Source: Phenylobacterium sp. (lineage in GTDB: Bacteria; Pseudomonadota; Alphaproteobacteria; Caulobacterales; Caulobacteraceae). From it: a DNA stretch of 9,019 nt. Below the pieces are notes generated by a model, which did no database searches, was not told the DNA's origin, and saw only the letters and a list, made by a program, of their open reading frames with translations. Below are positions 4,745 through 9,019 of the stretch, piece by piece. The stretch lies in NCBI GenBank assembly GCA_028291285.1, contig JAQGIJ010000131.1, positions 1 to 9,019 on the forward strand. The letters are read 5' to 3'. The translations under genes and the position numbers were made by a program. Positions within the stretch are counted from its first letter, which is position 1; every line of letters starts with the position of its first letter.

Positions 4745-5923
4745 ATGAAAGCGATCTGCTGGCAGGGCAAGAAGGACCTGCGCTGCGAGGAAGTCCCCGA
4801 CCCGATCATCGAGGACCCGAAGGACGCCATCGTCCGCATCACCTCCACCTGCATCTGTGGCTCGGACCTGCACCTGATGGACGGCTTCGTGCCGTCGATG
4901 ATGAAGGGCGACGTGCTGGGCCACGAGCCGATGGGCGAGGTGGTCGAGGTGGGGCCGGAGGCGAAGGCCAGGGGTCTGAAGGTGGGCGATCGCGTGGTCG
5001 TGCCCTTCCAGATGATCTGCGGCGAATGCGAGCAGTGCCAGAAGGGCAACTTCTCGGTCTGCCAGCGCACCAACCGCAACGCCGACCTCGCCAAGGCGAT
5101 GTGGGGCGACACCACCGCGGGCCTGTTCGGCTACTCCCACATCACCGGCGGCTACGCCGGCGGCCAGGCCGAGTACCTGCGCGTGCCCTTCGCCGCCACC
5201 ACCGTCGTCAAGATCCCGCAGGGCAAGCCCGACGAGACCTACATCTTCCTGTCCGACATCCTGCCGACCGGCTGGCAGGCCGCCGCCCAGGCGGACATCC
5301 AGCCCACCGACACCGTCGCGGTCTGGGGCAGCGGGCCCGTCGGCCTCTTCAGCGCGATGTCGGCCAAGGTGCTGGGCGCCAAGCGGGTGATCGTCATCGA
5401 CGACGTGCCCGAGCGGCTGGACCGGGCGCGGCGGATCGGCGGCGTGGAGGTCCTCGACCGCAAGGGGATCAACGTCATCGAGACCCTCTCCGACATGACC
5501 GGCGGCCACGGCCCCGAAAAGGTCATCGAGGCGGTCGGCATGGAGGCGCACGGCCCGACGCCGGCGCTGGACATGATCGACCGGGTGCAGACCGCGCTGA
5601 AGCTGGAGACCGACCGGCCGGCGGCGCTGCGCGAGGCGATCATGTGCTGCAAGGCGGCCGGGACCGTCTCCATCCCCGGCGTCTATGGCGGCCTGCTGAA
5701 CGCCGTCCCGTTCGGCGCCCTGATGAACAAGGGCCTGACGGTGAGGACCGGGCAGACGCACGTGAAGCGCTGGACCGACGACCTGCTGCGGCGGATCGAG
5801 GAGGGGGAGATCGACTCGACCCTGCCGATCACCCACACCGCCCCGCTCGGGAAGGGGCCGGAGCTCTACAAGACGTTCCGCGACAAGAAGGACGGCTGCA
5901 TCAAGGTGGTGCTGAAGCCCTGA
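4745..5923 (+). CDS. Zinc-dependent alcohol dehydrogenase, formaldehyde-dehydrogenase-like
   Basis: This 392-residue medium-chain dehydrogenase has the catalytic zinc ligands Cys38 (CICGSD), His60-Glu61 (GHEPMGEV) and probably Asp171 (LSDILPTG). The structural zinc site uses Cys92, Cys95, Cys98 and Cys106. The Rossmann motif is GSGPVG (195-200), and Asp219-Asp220 at the end of the second strand favour NAD over NADP. The extended middle and the LSDILPTGWQA signature place it with the glutathione-independent formaldehyde dehydrogenase-like group. The true substrate (formaldehyde, another aldehyde or an alcohol) cannot be decided. It is cytosolic and probably tetrameric, from family knowledge. 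AAGGA at 4731-4735 is a good ribosome-binding site overlapping the upstream stop, indicating an operon with the membrane protein. Confidence 0.94.
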   Translation: MKAICWQGKKDLRCEEVPDPIIEDPKDAIVRITSTCICGSDLHLMDGFVPSMMKGDVLGHEPMGEVVEVGPEAKARGLKVGDRVVVPFQMICGECEQCQKGNFSVCQRTNRNADLAKAMWGDTTAGLFGYSHITGGYAGGQAEYLRVPFAATTVVKIPQGKPDETYIFLSDILPTGWQAAAQADIQPTDTVAVWGSGPVGLFSAMSAKVLGAKRVIVIDDVPERLDRARRIGGVEVLDRKGINVIETLSDMTGGHGPEKVIEAVGMEAHGPTPALDMIDRVQTALKLETDRPAALREAIMCCKAAGTVSIPGVYGGLLNAVPFGALMNKGLTVRTGQTHVKRWTDDLLRRIEEGEIDSTLPITHTAPLGKGPELYKTFRDKKDGCIKVVLKP

Positions 5924-5971
5924 ACCGGAGCCGTTGGCTGTCCTAGGGGCAATCCGGCATGGTCGCGCGCC

Positions 5972-6769
5972 ATGTCGAACGAACCCTTCTACCGCCTTGA
6001 CGGCGAGCGCTTCCTGCCGAATCCCATCGCCCGCGGGCCCTGGAGCGAAAGCTCGTTGCACGGTCGCGCGGTGATCGGGCTCTTAGGCGCCGAGCTGGAG
6101 CGCCGGCACGGCGATCCGGACTTCATGCCGGTGCGGCTGACGGTGGATCTCTACAAGCTGCCGGACCTCTCGCCGGTGGAGGTGGTGACGCGGGTGCTGC
6201 GCGACGGCCGGCGCATCCGCGTGGCCGAGGCCGACTTCGTCTCCAACGGCGTCAGCTGCGCCCACGCGATCGCGCAGTTCCTGCGCAAGGGCGAGACGCC
6301 CTCAGGCGTGGTCTGGAAGCCCGGTCCCTGGGACGCGCCCAAGCCCGCCGAGGTCCCCGACGCGCACGACCGGCGCAGCACGGTGGGCGGCATGTGGGCG
6401 ATCAAGCCGATCAACGGCTTCGAGCATGCGGGCCCGCGCCGGGCCTGGATGAGCGAGGTGCGCGAGATGGTGGCGGGACGGCCGCACACCGCCTTCTCCC
6501 GCGTCGCCGCGGCCGCCGACTACGCGAGCCCGTTTTCGCACGCCGGCCCCAAGGGCCTCGACTACATCAACACCGACATGACCGTGTACCTGCACCGCAC
6601 GCCGGTGACCGAGTGGGTGGGGTTCGAGACGGTGAACCACGGCGCCACGGCCGGGGTCGCGGTCGGCGAGACCTTCCTGCACGACGAAGACGGCCCGATC
6701 GGCTTCGCCGCCTGCGCCGCGCTCGCCAACCCGATGCCGCGGCGGCGGCGCGAGCCGGACGCGGGGTGA
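5972..6769 (+). CDS. Acyl-CoA thioesterase-like protein, TesB-like double hotdog
   Basis: This 265-residue protein looks like a tandem hotdog-fold thioesterase of the TesB/4HBT_3 type. The N-terminal half has RGPWSESSLHGRAVIGLL (21-38) and VRLTVDLYKL followed by a VVTRVLRDGRRIRVAEADF sheet. The C-terminal half has LDYINTDMTVYLHRTP (196-211), EWVGFETV and GVAVGETFLHDEDGPIGFA. Asp197 or Asp202 is a candidate catalytic residue by position. Such cytosolic enzymes hydrolyse acyl-CoA esters; chain length is unknown. It lies 48 bases after the dehydrogenase and may be read from the same transcript. The ribosome-binding site is weak, and an out-of-frame ATG at 5959 lies just ahead. The product ends with an Arg-rich tail (RRRR, 257-260). 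Its stop is only 6 bases from the stop of the convergent gene. Confidence 0.85.
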   Translation: MSNEPFYRLDGERFLPNPIARGPWSESSLHGRAVIGLLGAELERRHGDPDFMPVRLTVDLYKLPDLSPVEVVTRVLRDGRRIRVAEADFVSNGVSCAHAIAQFLRKGETPSGVVWKPGPWDAPKPAEVPDAHDRRSTVGGMWAIKPINGFEHAGPRRAWMSEVREMVAGRPHTAFSRVAAAADYASPFSHAGPKGLDYINTDMTVYLHRTPVTEWVGFETVNHGATAGVAVGETFLHDEDGPIGFAACAALANPMPRRRREPDAG

Positions 6770-6775
6770 GGGCTC

Positions 6776-7369
6776 TTAGTTCTTCGGCGCTTCCGCCGGC
6801 GGCGACGCCGCCTCGGGCTCGGCGTTGGCCTGGAAGGAGGCGCCGAGGAGCTTGGCGCGCGTCTCCAGCGCATCGGCCGTGACCGAGCAGCGCTTGGGCA
6901 GGGTCCAGCTCATCCACTCCTGGGCCAGGCGCGCCTTGGTGATCTCCGGGCCGTGGTTCCAGACCGAGCGGCCGCGCTGCAGGGACGCCGCGCCGACGAC
7001 GTTGATGGGCTTCAGGCTCGCCTTCTCGGCGGCGGTGAGCGAGGCCCGGAACCGCTTCAGGTCCGCGCGGGCCTGGCGCTCCTGGTCGGCGTAGACCTTC
7101 AGGTCGTCGGCGAGCCTGGAGCCGGGCCGGCGGAAGCTGGACTCGATCCGCGTCACCTCGGGCATGACCTCGTCGTGCAACTCGACGTAGCCGGAGAGGA
7201 CGCCGAAACACCAGGCCACGAACTGGTAGTCGTCGCTAGGCGCGCCCGCGGGGAGCGGCGCCTGCGCCGGGGCGGCGTCCGCGGCGGCGGGCGGGGCCGG
7301 CGGCGGCGCATCGGCGGCGGCGGGCTGGTCGGCCAGGAACAGGCTGAGCGCGAGCGCGAGGGGGATCAT
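6776..7369 (-). CDS. Secreted Ala/Pro-rich protein of unknown function, 197 residues
   Basis: From the ATG at 7369 the product begins MIPLALALSLFLADQPAAADA, a probable signal peptide with cleavage near residue 20. An Ala/Pro-rich linker (about 18-44) and a mostly helical domain (46-180) follow, with YQFVAWCFGVLSGYVELHD, a charged helix (DQERQARADLKRFR, 95-108) and WMSWTLPKRC. The tail (182-197) is again Ala/Pro/Glu-rich. Only two cysteines, Cys54 and Cys161, are present and could form one disulfide in the periplasm. I do not recognise the domain. The frame is open back to 7546 inside the oxoprolinase gene, but that part is a shadow; the chosen start has GAGG 11 bases upstream. It lies 34 bases after the oxoprolinase gene on the same strand, so co-transcription is possible. 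Confidence 0.75.
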   Translation of the reverse strand: MIPLALALSLFLADQPAAADAPPPAPPAAADAAPAQAPLPAGAPSDDYQFVAWCFGVLSGYVELHDEVMPEVTRIESSFRRPGSRLADDLKVYADQERQARADLKRFRASLTAAEKASLKPINVVGAASLQRGRSVWNHGPEITKARLAQEWMSWTLPKRCSVTADALETRAKLLGASFQANAEPEAASPPAEAPKN

Positions 7370-7403
7370 GCGTCGTCGAACCTCGAAATGAACGGTCTTC
7401 AGG

Positions 7404-9019
7404 TCACGGCGAGCGGCCGCGACCGAACCCGCCGCCCCCCGGGGTTTCGATCTCGATCGCATCGCCCGGCCGCACCTCCAAGGAGAAGCAGCCCGGCAGT
7501 TCTGTAACCGCCCCGTCGGGGCCAAGCAAACGCTGCCGTCCGACAAGCCCCGGGGCGCCGCCCGCCAGGCCCTGCGGCGCGTGCGTCCGGCGCGAGGCCA
7601 GAAGGGCCGCCTGCATGGGCTCTAGGAAGCGGATCCGCCGCACCGCGCCGTCGCCGCCCGGCTGGGCGCCGGCGCCGCCGGAGCCGCGGCGGACCGCGAA
7701 GGCCTCCACGCGCACGGGGAAGCGCCGCTCCAGGATCTCCGGGTCGGTCAGCCGCGAGTTGGTCATGTGGGTGTGCACGGCGCTGGCGCCGGCGGCTGCG
7801 GCCGTCGCGCCGGCCCCGCCGCAGAGGGTCTCGTAATACTGCCGCTCCTCGTCGCCGAAGGTGAAGTTGTTCATCGTCCCCTGGGCGTTGGCCATCACGC
7901 CGAGCGCCGCATAGAGGGCGTCGACCAGGTGCTGGCTGGTCTCGACGTTGCCGGCGACGACGGCCGCCGGCGGCCGCGGGCTGAGCAGCGAGCCCTCCCG
8001 CGTCAGGATCCGCAAGGGCTCCAGGCAGCCGGCGTTCAGCGGGATGTCGTCGTCCACCAGGGTGCGGAAGACATAGAGGGCGGCGGCGTCGACGATCGAG
8101 GACGGGGCGTTGAAGTTGCTGGCCAACTGGTCGGAGCTGGCGGTGAAGTCCAGCACCGCCTCGCCCGCGGCGGCGTCCACCCGGGTGCGCACCACGATCT
8201 CCCCGCCGGCGTCCAGTGGCGCGCGGGCCTCGCCGTCGGAGAGCCGGCCGAGCGCGCGACGCACGGCGGCCGCGGCGTTGGCCTGCACGAAGCCCATGTA
8301 GCGGGCGACGGTCTCGCCGCCGAAGCCGGCGATCATGCCCGCCACCGCGGCCGCGCCGGCCTGGCAGGCGGCGATCTGGGCCTTCAGGTCGGCGAGGTTG
8401 CGCTCCGGCGCGCGCGCCGGCCAGCGGCCGGCGGTGAGCGCCGCGCGGGTCTCCGCCTCGAGGAAGCGGCCCTCGCGCATGATCGGCAGGGCGTCCAGCA
8501 GCACGCCCTCCTCCGCGATGGTGTGCGAGAAGGGCGGCATGGAGCCGGGCTGCATGCCGCCGACGTCGGCGTGGTGCCCGCGCGCGGCGACATAGAAGGC
8601 GGGCTGGGTGTCCGCGCCCGCGAACACCGGCATGACCACGGTGATGTCCGGCAGGTGGGTGCCGCCGGCGTAGGGGTTGTTCAGCGCGAACGCCTCGCCG
8701 GGCCGCAGCGTCGGGTGGCGGTCGCGCACGGCGCGCACGCTGGCGCCCATCGAGCCCAGGTGCACCGGCATGTGCGGGGCGTTGGCCACGAGGCCGCCGT
8801 CGGCGTCGAACAGGGCGCAGGAGAAGTCCAGCCGCTCCTTGATGTTCACCGAATGCGCGGTGCGCTCCAGCGCCGCCCCCATGGCCTCGGCGACGCCCAT
8901 GAAGCGGCGGTTGAACAGCTCCAGGGTCACCGGATCGGGGCGGGAGAGGTCGGCGGCGGCCGCCTGCGTCGCGCCCGTGCGCGTCAGCCGGACCAGCCCC
9001 TCGGCCTGCGCCGTGGCGC
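7404..9019 (-). CDS. 5-oxoprolinase / hydantoinase B domain, C-terminal half of a fused protein (5' truncated by window)
   Basis: The visible 537 codons contain a full hydantoinase B/oxoprolinase domain: NIKERLDFSCALFD, NPYAGGTHLPDITVVMPVF, ARGHHADVGGMQPGSMP, NVETSQHLVDALYAALG, NNFTFGDE and the C-terminal IETPGGGGFG. A GTG at 8930-8928 could be read as a start giving 508 residues, but it has no ribosome-binding site, and the frame stays open upstream to the window edge. That upstream part (EGLVRLTRTG, then SRPDPVTLELFN) looks like the junction of single-chain 5-oxoprolinases, in which HyuA and HyuB are fused. Such enzymes open 5-oxo-L-proline to glutamate using ATP. A separate N-methylhydantoinase B subunit is the alternative. 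It is cytosolic. Confidence 0.9.
   Translation of the reverse strand, partial: ATAQAEGLVRLTRTGATQAAAADLSRPDPVTLELFNRRFMGVAEAMGAALERTAHSVNIKERLDFSCALFDADGGLVANAPHMPVHLGSMGASVRAVRDRHPTLRPGEAFALNNPYAGGTHLPDITVVMPVFAGADTQPAFYVAARGHHADVGGMQPGSMPPFSHTIAEEGVLLDALPIMREGRFLEAETRAALTAGRWPARAPERNLADLKAQIAACQAGAAAVAGMIAGFGGETVARYMGFVQANAAAAVRRALGRLSDGEARAPLDAGGEIVVRTRVDAAAGEAVLDFTASSDQLASNFNAPSSIVDAAALYVFRTLVDDDIPLNAGCLEPLRILTREGSLLSPRPPAAVVAGNVETSQHLVDALYAALGVMANAQGTMNNFTFGDEERQYYETLCGGAGATAAAAGASAVHTHMTNSRLTDPEILERRFPVRVEAFAVRRGSGGAGAQPGGDGAVRRIRFLEPMQAALLASRRTHAPQGLAGGAPGLVGRQRLLGPDGAVTELPGCFSLEVRPGDAIEIETPGGGGFGRGRSP

Noticed and set aside
4558..6061. Very long alternative frames over the dehydrogenase gene: 462 codons on + (4558-5946) and 487 codons on - (4598-6061)
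   Set aside because: Arg/Gly/Pro/Ala-rich or His/Asp/Val/Leu-rich composition with no domains is typical of shadows in GC-rich genes; the dehydrogenase frame has complete zinc and NAD motifs.
7370..7546. N-terminal extension of the secreted protein into the oxoprolinase gene
   Set aside because: It would overlap a conserved coding region, and the extra 59 residues look random; the signal peptide begins at the ATG at 7369.
1..9019. Mobile element, prophage, CRISPR array, defence island or biosynthetic cluster
   Set aside because: No transposase, integrase, repeat-spacer pattern, RNA gene or cluster-type enzymes were seen; composition is uniform across the window.

Overview
The window is very GC-rich DNA with strong G/C bias at third codon positions. 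It looks like an alphaproteobacterium, most likely a member of the Caulobacteraceae (Caulobacter/Phenylobacterium type). I base this on the overall protein character, a DUF3297 gene, a Crp/Fnr-like regulator of the rhizobial/caulobacterial type, and possible TTGACG-type and GGAAC-type promoter elements. The genus is inferred, not proven. Nothing indicates a phage, transposon, plasmid, CRISPR array, tRNA or rRNA. It reads as ordinary chromosomal backbone dense with small uncharacterised genes.

Left part (1-2931, mostly + strand): the tail of a small protein and an adjacent small protein with a related C-terminus; then a HAD-superfamily phosphatase, a DUF3297 protein and a 70-residue DUF2188-like protein. 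On the - strand and convergent with these is a pirin (cupin, quercetinase-like) gene. Divergent from pirin is a second small protein of similar layout, 57 residues long (2758-2931).

Middle (2942-4102): a 94-residue unknown protein on the - strand is convergent with the 57-residue gene; the two stop codons sit in mirror positions of an 18-bp perfect palindrome. Divergent from it is a Crp/Fnr-family regulator without iron-sulfur cysteines.

Right part (4190-9019): a probable two-gene operon on the + strand encodes a small membrane protein and a zinc-dependent medium-chain dehydrogenase of the formaldehyde-dehydrogenase-like group. It is followed by a TesB-like double-hotdog thioesterase. Convergent with these, on the - strand, are a secreted Ala/Pro-rich protein and, upstream of it, a hydantoinase B / 5-oxoprolinase region. 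That frame stays open to the window edge and appears to be the C-terminal half of a fused HyuA-HyuB 5-oxoprolinase.

The known enzymes suggest housekeeping and detoxification: phosphate-ester hydrolysis, aldehyde/alcohol oxidation, acyl-CoA hydrolysis, 5-oxoproline (glutathione cycle) salvage and pirin-type redox chemistry. I see no clear new multi-gene system. The most interesting signals are the stop-codon palindrome, the pairs of related small proteins, the leader hairpin before pirin, and possible cell-cycle (CtrA-like) and stress-sigma (EcfG-like) sites.
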